Positions 1 to 7,543 of a stretch of 64,000 nucleotides of DNA are shown piece after piece. Below the pieces are notes generated by a model that had not been told where the DNA came from, made no database searches, and worked only from the letters and a program-made list of their open reading frames with translations. The position numbers were made by a program, and so were the translations under genes. The stretch comes from Bowmanella denitrificans. GTDB taxonomy: Bacteria; Pseudomonadota; Gammaproteobacteria; Enterobacterales; Alteromonadaceae. Numbering within the stretch: position 1 is the first letter of the stretch; each line of letters opens with the position of its first letter. The stretch is from the NCBI RefSeq assembly GCF_039522935.1, contig NZ_BAAAEI010000006.1, forward strand, positions 372,001 to 436,000, written 5' to 3'.

Positions 1-175
1 CTGGCATGTTCATATCCATCATCACGATATCAGGGTGCTGGGTACGGCAAAACTTTACCGCTTCCTCACCGCTGTCGGCTTCACCAATTACTTCAAAGGA
101 CTTCTCGGAGTCCAAAATCAACCTGATACCGGTTCGTACCAGATCATGGTCGTCAACCAGAAAAATCTTAATCAA
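1..175 (-). CDS. uvrY: UvrY/GacA-family response regulator (N-terminal part, runs off the window)
   Basis: The first 58 residues of a response-regulator receiver domain are visible; the rest lies before position 1. The acidic pair D8-D9 (VDDHDLVR) and the phosphoacceptor D54 (MMDMNMP) are present, and the wording closely follows E. coli UvrY (GEAxxGEEAVKxCR). UvrY/GacA is phosphorylated by BarA/GacS and drives transcription of CsrB-type small RNAs that sequester CsrA. The start is TTG at 175, chosen because a GGAG Shine-Dalgarno lies 8 nt upstream and no in-frame ATG precedes the conserved start of the domain. The LuxR-type DNA-binding half cannot be seen, so the exact orthologue is inferred from the receiver domain only. 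Confidence 0.85.
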   Translation of the reverse strand, partial: MIKIFLVDDHDLVRTGIRLILDSEKSFEVIGEADSGEEAVKFCRTQHPDIVMMDMNMP

Positions 176-387
176 AGGAATAGCTCCAGGCGTTTTTTTG
201 TTGTTGTGAGCTTAAAGTGTTCCGTTACCTGAAATCCTCGCACTTCGAGTTCCGCTTCGAGTGTCGTTTTTTTTACCATCTAGTGCCAGCTATCATACTC
301 CAATCATTGGCTATACACATCAGTAAAATAGCGCCTTAGCAAAAGGGCTGTTAGCAGCTGAAGTCATCGCTGCTCAGCATTTGTCCG

Positions 388-573
388 CTACCGATAGAAA
401 TGGCTGGCAAGACGGTTCCAGCCTTGTATCACATGCACGCGGCCCTGCCCGGTATTACGTGCCTGGCAAACCTTAATCTGGCATGCAATCGTCCAGCGAT
501 CTTTACAGCCTGGTACGGCAACTAAAGGGCCTGGTTGACCGCCGCATCGACACTTCTGCGCCCGTATATCCAC
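388..573 (-). CDS. small Cys-rich protein, Lar-like putative zinc ribbon
   Basis: A 61-residue ORF starting with GTG, with an AGGGGG Shine-Dalgarno 5 nt upstream. It carries an N-terminal CxCGG, a central W-T-I-A-C-x4-C and a C-terminal I-Q-G-W-N-R-L-A. This order matches the restriction-alleviation protein Lar and related phage or genomic zinc ribbons (CPxCG ... VxCxxC ... AxxxWNR). A second ORF of similar layout lies at 63502-63696. Function is not known; Lar itself modulates type I restriction, but such small ribbons are widespread and mostly uncharacterised. It stands alone between uvrY and the DUF5916 gene. The call rests on motif order only, and the ORF could be spurious. Confidence 0.45.
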   Translation of the reverse strand: MDIRAQKCRCGGQPGPLVAVPGCKDRWTIACQIKVCQARNTGQGRVHVIQGWNRLASHFYR

Positions 574-636
574 CCTGCCCCCTGTGTTTTAACTGTGTGG
601 CTTTGTTTTACCATATTTGCCAGCCAAACCGATATG

Positions 637-2901
637 CTAAATAAACCAGGCGTAGGACATCTTCATAAAAGCGGTTCGTCGATCTGCACGCAGGCTGAGC
701 ATCTTGTCGTTCTGACTGGCATATTCTGAATAGCCGAGGAAAAACACCGTTTGTGGATTCACCTCATATGAGTACAGCAACTGCGAGGACAACCCTTGTT
801 CACGGCGGTACAAACCTTCTCTGGCTGCCGGGTTAAAATGCGCCAGGCCCAGATGGGTGTCATCCAATATCATGGTCAGGCGCAACGCCGAATGGCTGGA
901 AAACTGGTAAGTCAGGCGCAAGTCGGTCAGATTGGCGTCCAACACGTCATTGCCCTGGTCTTTCAGCCGCGTGTATTCATTGCGTACCTGCAATTGCAGG
1001 TTGCGGTTAAAGGCGACTTTGGCCTCAGACTCCATATACAACAAATCAGACAACCTGTTGTTGTACAGGTCCAGTTCGTCGCCCTTCTCCACATACACAC
1101 TCAGGTAAGTACTGGATAACGGGCTGGCTTCGATAAAAAATGTAAGGCCTTTTTCGTCGAATCGCCAGGCATTACCCGTTATCGTCAACAGGTTGTGATT
1201 GGTACGCGGTCCGGCTCGCTCACGGCGGAAGAAGCCCAATTCAATCGCGCTGTCCCACAGACTGTCCAGGCCGATACTACCTTCCCATTCCCGCTCCAGC
1301 AGTTCATTGGCCTGATTATGGGTAATGTCCCAATCCAGATAGAAGTGCAGTGCACTCCACCAACTTGGCTGCTGCGGATACAGGCTATGCCCGCCCCCTA
1401 CCACGCTGCGTTTCCAGTCAGCTTGAGGCATAAAGCCCAAATCAGCGCGGAAATCCTCGCCAATATTTTCATGTTCAATAAACACATTGCCATTTTGGAA
1501 ACTATGCTCGTAATGCAAATACCAGGCATGGTCTGACTGGGTCGGTTGACTGGCGCGAACGACGGCTTCATCCCAGAGTAAGGACGATAACTGTGCCGGG
1601 TTATCCGTTTCTGAATGCGCCACTAGCAAGGTCAGCGTGTCCTGTTCGGTGAAACGATAGTTCAGATCCAGTGCCCCCAAACGATTCGCATAGTCATCAG
1701 CCTGACGATAAGTGGTCATTGCGCCCAGCGTCAGCTGTTTGGTCAGATTGTGCGCATAGCGGGCTGCCAGGTTTTTACTTTTTTCGGCTAACGTGGCAGA
1801 CGCAGAGCTCAGGTTGCCCGGCACAATAAATGACGTGCTGTCATCATCGGCGACAAACAAGCCAAAGGTATGCTCTGCCACCCGCCCGGTTACTTTTACC
1901 CCCAACGAAGGAGCTAACAGGTTACGAGTGTGGACTAAATCCCAGGGCGATGTGAAATAGTCAGCATTCTCGGTAAAAAATGGGCGTTTCTCGTCGAAAA
2001 ACAAGTTAAATGACTCGTTTACCGCCAATTGTGCCGAATCCGCCTCAACCTGCGAAAAGTCGGGATTCAGGGTAGCGTTCAGCGTCACGTCTTCGCTGAT
2101 ACTCCATTTCAGGTCCAGCCCTAACTGCTGTTGCCGTTGACGTTGCCAGGCTGAATTTGTGCTGCGGTCCCGGCTGTCTTCAATGCTGCTGACCAAGGCC
2201 GGGGCCAGCACCAGGCTTTGTGTTGAACGAATATCGGCAAAGCCGGTATACAAAGGCATCTGGCATACCCAGCATTCGTTGGCATGGCTGATATCCACGC
2301 TGGAAATACGTTGTTCCTGATTTCTGGGCCAGAACCGCACAAATTCCATGGCCCATTGCTTCGGCCCCTGAATATTGGGGAAATTCATAATATGCAAGGG
2401 GATCGCCACTTCCACCTGATAACCCTGCTCGGTAATATGACCGACCGCCTGCCAGTGGCCATCCCAACCGGATGATTCATCGCCGGTTACAGCATTCTCA
2501 ATCACATCAGCCTGGCTGCCCAAAGCATTGGCAAAAAACTGATAGGCCAGCCTGTGGTTACCATAGGTATCAATTTTCACCCCAACGATGTCGTCGCCCC
2601 AGATATTGTCGCGCTTTCGATAGGCGGCTCTGATTTGCTGTGGGTTTGGGTCCTTGGCGTCAAAGGCAAGATATAAATACTCACCATTTTCAAATACCCT
2701 GACGCTGGTTTGCACCTCTGCCTCGCCCTGATCGGACGGCTCAGTAATGTGGTAGATAGCAATAGTTTTGGCGTGTTGCCAGATGGCTTCGTCAAACCAG
2801 CCATCCAGTTCAATGGGCTGATTTAGATGCGGAATGGTCTCGTCGGCCAGCACACTCAGGCTAAGTAGCCCAAGCATGGCGGTTAGTCTGGCTTGTTGCA
2901 T
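637..2901 (-). CDS. CBM9-like/DUF5916 outer-membrane beta-barrel protein
   Basis: A 754-residue exported protein with signal peptide (hydrophobic MLGLLSLSVL, cleavage near SVLADE). It is followed by a carbohydrate-binding family 9-like domain (about residues 25-220: LDGWFDEAIWQHA, YLYLAFDAKDP) and a C-terminal DUF5916 region (about 220-754). That region has alternating aromatic strands and ends in an aromatic residue before Ile, consistent with an outer-membrane barrel. The FFDEKRPFFTEN motif is typical of DUF5916. The start at 2901 is preferred over the ATG nine codons upstream because AAGGAC sits about 9 nt before it. The substrate is unknown; relatives are often near polysaccharide or peptide uptake genes, but here the flanks give no such hint. 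Confidence 0.8.
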   Translation of the reverse strand: MQQARLTAMLGLLSLSVLADETIPHLNQPIELDGWFDEAIWQHAKTIAIYHITEPSDQGEAEVQTSVRVFENGEYLYLAFDAKDPNPQQIRAAYRKRDNIWGDDIVGVKIDTYGNHRLAYQFFANALGSQADVIENAVTGDESSGWDGHWQAVGHITEQGYQVEVAIPLHIMNFPNIQGPKQWAMEFVRFWPRNQEQRISSVDISHANECWVCQMPLYTGFADIRSTQSLVLAPALVSSIEDSRDRSTNSAWQRQRQQQLGLDLKWSISEDVTLNATLNPDFSQVEADSAQLAVNESFNLFFDEKRPFFTENADYFTSPWDLVHTRNLLAPSLGVKVTGRVAEHTFGLFVADDDSTSFIVPGNLSSASATLAEKSKNLAARYAHNLTKQLTLGAMTTYRQADDYANRLGALDLNYRFTEQDTLTLLVAHSETDNPAQLSSLLWDEAVVRASQPTQSDHAWYLHYEHSFQNGNVFIEHENIGEDFRADLGFMPQADWKRSVVGGGHSLYPQQPSWWSALHFYLDWDITHNQANELLEREWEGSIGLDSLWDSAIELGFFRRERAGPRTNHNLLTITGNAWRFDEKGLTFFIEASPLSSTYLSVYVEKGDELDLYNNRLSDLLYMESEAKVAFNRNLQLQVRNEYTRLKDQGNDVLDANLTDLRLTYQFSSHSALRLTMILDDTHLGLAHFNPAAREGLYRREQGLSSQLLYSYEVNPQTVFFLGYSEYASQNDKMLSLRADRRTAFMKMSYAWFI

Positions 2902-3057
2902 TGTGAATTTGTCCTTACGGCCATGCATTCTGTGGCAGGCTCGTCGTTGGGCTGAGTGCCCTTCCCCTGAAAATTAAGGCGCTGATCTTCAACTATTTTG
3001 TGATGCCAGGCAAGTCTCTGCTGCCGCGACGACAGTACATAAACAACAAGCCTGTAT

Positions 3058-3081
3058 AAAAAAGCCGACCAGCAGGTCGGC
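3058..3081 (-). terminator. rho-independent terminator after the DUF885 gene
   Basis: Perfect 7-bp stem GCCGACC/GGTCGGC with loop AGCA, followed on the minus strand by a run of six T. It lies about 10 nt after the stop codon of the DUF885 gene. Confidence 0.85.
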
Positions 3082-3091
3082 TATATTCAGC

Positions 3092-4900
3092 TTATAGCCC
3101 TGCGGCCCAACGCTTGAGTTTGGCTTCCAGTACCGGCATCGGCATGGCACCGTCAATCAGCACCTGGGTATGGAACTTCCGAACAGCAAATGTATCGCCA
3201 AGCTGGGCAGCCAGTTGTTCCCGCAACTCGCGGATTTTACGCTGACCAATTTTGTAGGACAGGGCCTGACCAGGTATGGCGATATAGCGCTCCACCTCGG
3301 CCTCAATGTCCGCCTCGCCCATGGAAGAATTCTGGCGCATAAAGTCGATGGCCTGTTCACGGGTCCAGCCCTTGGCATGCAGGCCGGTGTCTACCACCAG
3401 GCGCATGGCGCGTAGCTGTTCATCTGACAACCTGCCGTACCACATGTAGGGATCAGTAAACAGGCCCAGCTCTTTACCCAGACTTTCTGCATAGAGTGCC
3501 CAGCCTTCAGCAAACACGGTATAAAACTCGTATTTACGAAAATCCGGAAGCGCGTCCACTTCCTGCTGTATGGCGATCTGGAAATGATGGCCCGGCGCCG
3601 CTTCGTGAATACTTAAGGTCTCCACCAGGTATTTGGGCTGCGACTTTAAATCATGGGTATTAATATAAAAAATCCCCGGTCTGGAGCCATCTGGTGCGGG
3701 CTGCTGATAACTGGCACCAGCCGATGACGCGGCCCGGTAGGCTTCCACCGCTTTCACCTCGTAGTCGGCCTTAGGAAATACCTCAAACAGGGCTGGCAAA
3801 CGACTATTGATATCGGCTTTGACCCGCTCATAAGCCTGGATCACCTGTTCTTCACTGCTAAAGAAAAATTGCGGGTCGGTTTTAAGGTGTGTAAAAAATG
3901 CCTGCAAATCACCACTAAAGCCTACCTGTTGGCGCACTTTATTCATTTCGCTGCGAATTCTGGCCACTTCGTTTAAGCCGTATTGGTGAATCTCATCCGC
4001 ACTTAATGGTAACGTGGTGTTCACCGCTATCATATGTTCGTACCAGGCCTTTCCATCCACCAGGGCTGACAACCCAACGGATTCACGCCCCGCAGGCAGG
4101 TACTCGTTCAGCATAAAATCATAAGTACGCTGATAAGCAGGCACAATGACCTGCATAATCATCTTATTGTAAGCTTCACTGATACTGGCTTTTTGCGCCG
4201 GACTGAGCTGGGCATTGCTGTCAAGCATCTTAACCGGGCCATAAAACACGCTGTCCTGGGGGTTGCTGACAATATGCGCCTGCAACTGCGGCAGCACCTT
4301 GACGATCAGGCTTTTAGGTAGCACAACCTGCCTTTGTATCCCTTCACGCATGGCCGCAATGGCACTATCCATATATGTGGCAAAGCCCTGGCTACGCTGA
4401 ATAAAGTTGTTGTAATCGGCTTCGCTGTTAAATGGTTGGGCACTGCTGCCAGAGCCCAGCATTGGGTAAAAATTCTGTACTCCCCACATCTGGTTAAAGG
4501 GCATCAGATGGCTGGGAAACCGCAGACCGTCCACCGCCTGCTGGCGGGCATACAGGAAAATCTCATGGCTTAAGCGATCCTGTCCTTGCAACTGACTGGC
4601 ATCGATCTGCTTGGCCAGAGCCAGATATTTACGTTCAAAGGCGGCTGTTTTCGCCAGACTTTCAGCACTGATAGGCGCGCTAAACAGGTGGTTGTAATCC
4701 ATCACCCCCACCATGGTGGCGGACAGCGGGTTCATTGCCAGGTTTTCATTAAAGTAGTTATCTACCAGTTCACGTAATTTAGCCGCTTCGCTCTCTGCCG
4801 GTTGGCTGCTAACGGTGCTTTGAATCTCTGTCACCGGAGGGTTGCTTTGACAACCGGCCAATACCAGTGCCAGGCTGGCAGCAAGAATATGTACACGCAT
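3092..4900 (-). CDS. DUF885 family lipoprotein, putative metallopeptidase
   Basis: A 602-residue lipoprotein: signal peptide with lipobox LVLAGC (Cys near residue 17), then the alpha-helical DUF885 domain. The gluzincin-like signature SIHEAAPGHHFQ and a downstream EGWALYAESLG are intact. HExxPGHH plus the distal Glu are the expected zinc ligands and catalytic Glu of this family, which resembles M32/M3-type peptidases. It is likely anchored in the periplasm or outer membrane and acts on peptides, but no DUF885 substrate can be inferred here. The start at 4900 has AGGAA 5-6 nt upstream; an upstream in-frame ATG at 4936 lacks one. It diverges from ansA, and a good terminator follows it. Confidence 0.85.
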   Translation of the reverse strand: MRVHILAASLALVLAGCQSNPPVTEIQSTVSSQPAESEAAKLRELVDNYFNENLAMNPLSATMVGVMDYNHLFSAPISAESLAKTAAFERKYLALAKQIDASQLQGQDRLSHEIFLYARQQAVDGLRFPSHLMPFNQMWGVQNFYPMLGSGSSAQPFNSEADYNNFIQRSQGFATYMDSAIAAMREGIQRQVVLPKSLIVKVLPQLQAHIVSNPQDSVFYGPVKMLDSNAQLSPAQKASISEAYNKMIMQVIVPAYQRTYDFMLNEYLPAGRESVGLSALVDGKAWYEHMIAVNTTLPLSADEIHQYGLNEVARIRSEMNKVRQQVGFSGDLQAFFTHLKTDPQFFFSSEEQVIQAYERVKADINSRLPALFEVFPKADYEVKAVEAYRAASSAGASYQQPAPDGSRPGIFYINTHDLKSQPKYLVETLSIHEAAPGHHFQIAIQQEVDALPDFRKYEFYTVFAEGWALYAESLGKELGLFTDPYMWYGRLSDEQLRAMRLVVDTGLHAKGWTREQAIDFMRQNSSMGEADIEAEVERYIAIPGQALSYKIGQRKIRELREQLAAQLGDTFAVRKFHTQVLIDGAMPMPVLEAKLKRWAAGL

Positions 4901-5070
4901 AGGGTTCCTGTTTGATTGTATTTTTGCGGTATTCAAGCACAGCTTTGTGTATTTGCACTATGAAATTCCACCACTTGCAGCAAAAGACGACCAAAGATTG
5001 TGGCTGTGCGGTTTGAGCCCAATAGCGCAACCCGCTAGAATAACGGCAAAAATACCAATAGCCCTACCCT

Positions 5071-6078
5071 ATGAAAAAACATATCTATGTGGCCTATACT
5101 GGCGGCACTATCGGCATGCGTCCTTCCAGCAAGGGCTATGTCTGTGTACCTGGTTTCCTGTCGAAAACCTTAAGCAAAATGCCCGAGTTTCACCGTGATG
5201 AAATGCCGCAGTTCACTATTCATGAATATGACCAGCTCATGGACTCCTCGGATATGTCGCCGCTGGACTGGCAGCATATCGCCGATGATATTCAGGCCAA
5301 TTACGACAGCTACGACGGTTTCATTATTCTGCATGGCACCGACACTATGGCCTACACCGCCTCGGCACTGTCATTTATGCTGGAAAACCTGACTAAGCCG
5401 GTGATCGTCACCGGCTCACAAATTCCACTGGCCGAGATCCGCAGTGACGGACAGGTTAATCTGCTCAATGCGCTGTATCTGGCGGCCAATTATCCGGTCC
5501 ATGAGGTGTGTTTATTTTTTAACAACCAATTACTGCGCGGTAACCGCAGTCGCAAGATCCACGCTGATGGTTTTAATGCCTTCGCTTCGCCGAACTTTCC
5601 GGCACTAATGGAAGCCGGCATCAACATTCAGGTACTGGAAGGGCAAGTCAAACCTGTGGTGCAGCAACCACTGCAGGTTAGCCCGGTCACCGCCCAGCCT
5701 ATAGGGGTGGTAACCCTGTATCCAGGGATCAGCAGCGAAGTGATCAGAAATACCCTGCAACAGCCGGTAAATGCTCTGATCTTACTAAGCTATGGCGTAG
5801 GTAATGCACCGCAAAATCAGGCGTTACTGGAACAACTTGAGCAAGCCAGGCAAAAAGGCATTATCGTGCTTAACTGTACTCAGTGTCTGCGCGGCAAGGT
5901 TAATATGGCGGGCTATGCCACCGGTAATGCGCTGGCACAAGTAGGCGTTGTCTCTGGTGGCGATATGACCCTGGAAGCCGCTCTGGCTAAGCTGCATTAT
6001 CTGCTCAGCAAAAAGCTGCCGGTAGAAGACACCCGCCGTTTACTGATGGAAAATCTGCGTGGTGAATTAAGCGTTTGA
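5071..6078 (+). CDS. ansA: type I (cytoplasmic) L-asparaginase
   Basis: A 335-residue protein without signal peptide that hydrolyses asparagine to aspartate and ammonia. The first catalytic Thr motif YTGGTIGM is at residues 9-16, and the second, HGTDTMAYT, follows near residue 90. The length matches E. coli AnsA (338 aa), and the region TGSQIPLAEIRSDG is typical of the type I subgroup that forms an allosteric intersubunit asparagine site. It is monocistronic and divergent from the DUF885 gene. No clear Shine-Dalgarno precedes the ATG. The coding sequence ends directly at a 13-copy heptamer array, so its 3' UTR is highly repetitive. Confidence 0.95.
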   Translation: MKKHIYVAYTGGTIGMRPSSKGYVCVPGFLSKTLSKMPEFHRDEMPQFTIHEYDQLMDSSDMSPLDWQHIADDIQANYDSYDGFIILHGTDTMAYTASALSFMLENLTKPVIVTGSQIPLAEIRSDGQVNLLNALYLAANYPVHEVCLFFNNQLLRGNRSRKIHADGFNAFASPNFPALMEAGINIQVLEGQVKPVVQQPLQVSPVTAQPIGVVTLYPGISSEVIRNTLQQPVNALILLSYGVGNAPQNQALLEQLEQARQKGIIVLNCTQCLRGKVNMAGYATGNALAQVGVVSGGDMTLEAALAKLHYLLSKKLPVEDTRRLLMENLRGELSV

Positions 6079-6080
6079 TG

Positions 6081-6171
6081 TTGGCAGTTGGCAGTTGGCA
6101 GTTGGCAGTTGGCAGTTGGCAGTTGGCAGTTGGCAGTTGGCAGTTGGCAGTTGGCAGTTGGCAGTTGGCAG
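6081..6171 (+). repeat. tandem heptamer array, 13 x TTGGCAG
   Basis: Thirteen perfect copies of TTGGCAG (91 bp) begin 3 nt after the ansA stop codon. The last copy is the first heptamer of the mosaic element that follows, since the inverted copy of that element near 28.2 kb ends in a single unit. The array therefore looks like slippage expansion of the element's edge. Confidence 0.97.
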
Positions 6172-6360
6172 TTTAGTCTGACTCGCCCTCATGCTCTGTG
6201 AACGGATTTCTTCCATCTGACCACTTAATTCAGCTAACTGCCGACTGATTACTGACTACTTCCCCCCTGTCGGACTCAAGTCCGACCCACGGTGCATAGA
6301 ATTAGCTTTGCTGTCGGAATAAATTCCGACCCACTGTGGGTTGGGCTTAAGCCCAACAAA
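6165..6360 (+). repeat. mosaic palindromic element, copy 1
   Basis: About 196 bp, closely matching the reverse complement of 28091-28241. Shared blocks include the outer TTGGCAGTTTAGTCTG, a middle block with CCACTTAATTCAGCTAACTG, and small hairpins of the type GTCGGACTCAAGTCCGAC, GTCGGAATAAATTCCGAC and GTTGGGCTTAAGCCCAAC. Copy 1 has an extra internal hairpin unit compared with copy 3. The rest of the 6079-6533 gap holds no ORF I can support. It contains a CTGGCT/AGCCAG hairpin near 6380-6410 and, at 6464-6497, a half-copy of the second palindromic family. Confidence 0.9.
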
Positions 6361-6463
6361 TTTCAATGGCTACCCTGGCTTCCATCACTCAGCCAGTGTC
6401 ATGCTGTTTACGGCCAACTGTCTACTGCTAACTGACAACTTACGAAGTAAGCACCTCTTGCTC

Positions 6464-6497
6464 TTCTCAGCGCTCTCAGCGACTCGGCGGTGAATAA
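6464..6497. repeat. half-copy of palindromic repeat family 2
   Basis: Read on the minus strand it gives TTCACCGCCGAGTCGCTGAG followed by AGCGCTGAGAA. This is nearly identical to the left arm of the element at 51705-51787, which reads TTCACCGCCGAGACGCTGAG then AACGCAG. Only one arm is present here. Confidence 0.7.
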
Positions 6498-6533
6498 CTT
6501 TCGGCTTTTAGTGGTTTTAGTGGCAAATATGCC

Positions 6534-6998
6534 CTAAACCAGCTCGGCAAAGCAGCCGCCAGTGGCACTCAGTAAGGTATCCGGGCTCAGCTCAATTTCC
6601 AGGCCCCGACGTCCACCGCTAACAAAGATACTGGTATATTCTCTGGCGGACACATGTACAAAAGTAGCCAGCGCTTTTTTCTGCCCAATCGGGCTGACCC
6701 CACCTAAAACATAGCCGGTAGTGCGCTGCACTTTGTCAGGTTTTGCCATTTCGGCCTTTTTGCATGTGGCCGCTTTGGCCAGTTGCTTAAGATTTAACTG
6801 CTGATTTACCGGCACAACGGCCACCACCAGTTGGCCTTTTTCTGTTTCAGCAACCAACGTCTTAAACACGCGCTCTGGAGTCACCGCCAGCTTTTCGGCC
6901 GCTTCCAGACCAAAAGAGGGGTGACCCGCGTCATGCTGATACTGATGCAATCTAAACTCGGCCCTGGCCTTTTGCAGACTGTTGATTGCCGGTGTCAT
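6534..6998 (-). CDS. ybaK: Cys-tRNA(Pro)/Cys-tRNA(Cys) deacylase
   Basis: A 154-residue YbaK/EbsC protein, close to the E. coli YbaK length of 159. The family removes Cys mischarged onto tRNA-Pro. The invariant lysine region FKTLVAE, the VPVNQQLNLKQLAKA segment and the GYVLGGVSPIGQKK motif are present. The start at 6998 has AGGAT 5 nt upstream; the ORF extends further, but without support. It lies about 40 nt after rnk on the same strand and probably shares its transcript. Confidence 0.93.
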   Translation of the reverse strand: MTPAINSLQKARAEFRLHQYQHDAGHPSFGLEAAEKLAVTPERVFKTLVAETEKGQLVVAVVPVNQQLNLKQLAKAATCKKAEMAKPDKVQRTTGYVLGGVSPIGQKKALATFVHVSAREYTSIFVSGGRRGLEIELSPDTLLSATGGCFAELV

Positions 6999-7038
6999 GC
7001 TTATCCTGAATAGATGACACCCATTGCTGGGCGTCTGG

Positions 7039-7452
7039 TTATCGGTGCAGTTGGCCTGCGTGCTCTGGTTGGTAGAGTACCTCATCAATATGCACGGTCA
7101 ATGTTTTACCACCTGGCGCCGGCCATTGCATATCATCCCCCTGCGAGAGGCCGATCAGGGCGCTGCCAATCGGAGCCAATATAGAAATCTTGTCGCCTGT
7201 GTCATCCATATCTTTGGGAAACACCAGGGTTTTACAGAATGATTCACCGCTGGACACGACCTTAAATCGCACCGTGGAATTCATGGTAACCACCCCGGGC
7301 GGAATGTCGCAGCTGTCAACATTCTCGGCCCGATCCAGTTCCCTCAGCAATTCCGTTTTACCGGGAAAGGCTTTGTCCGATAATGAATCCAGCATGGCTT
7401 CCAGCCGATCAGCGTCCTGGTTGGAAATGAGTATTCTGGGTTGCGTTGTCAT
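7039..7452 (-). CDS. rnk: Rnk, regulator of nucleoside diphosphate kinase (GreA/GreB-like)
   Basis: A 137-residue protein matching E. coli Rnk (136 aa). It has a short N-terminal helical pair (about 1-50) and a C-terminal FKBP-like GreA/GreB domain (about 50-137) with the pattern VTMNSTVRF and ILAPIGSALIGLSQGD. Rnk binds RNA polymerase near the secondary channel but has a shorter coiled coil than GreA, and it influences nucleoside diphosphate kinase levels. ATG start with GAGGAAAA just upstream. It is the first gene of a likely rnk-ybaK unit. Confidence 0.93.
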   Translation of the reverse strand: MTTQPRILISNQDADRLEAMLDSLSDKAFPGKTELLRELDRAENVDSCDIPPGVVTMNSTVRFKVVSSGESFCKTLVFPKDMDDTGDKISILAPIGSALIGLSQGDDMQWPAPGGKTLTVHIDEVLYQPEHAGQLHR

Positions 7453-7496
7453 TTTTCCTCTTTAGTCCTTCCGTATTCAGGAAATGGACAGTACAT

Positions 7497-7524
7497 AAAA
7501 AAAAGCCCCGTCATTTGACGGGGC
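7497..7524 (-). terminator. rho-independent terminator after the DUF349 gene
   Basis: Perfect 9-bp stem GCCCCGTCA/TGACGGGGC with a 2-nt loop, followed on the minus strand by eight T. It lies 20 nt downstream of the DUF349 stop codon and insulates it from rnk. Confidence 0.9.
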
Positions 7525-7543
7525 CAGCGTTATTGCTTGCGGG

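Noticed and set aside
6081..6171. CRISPR array
   Set aside because: The repeats are contiguous 7-mers without spacers; no cas gene is in the window.
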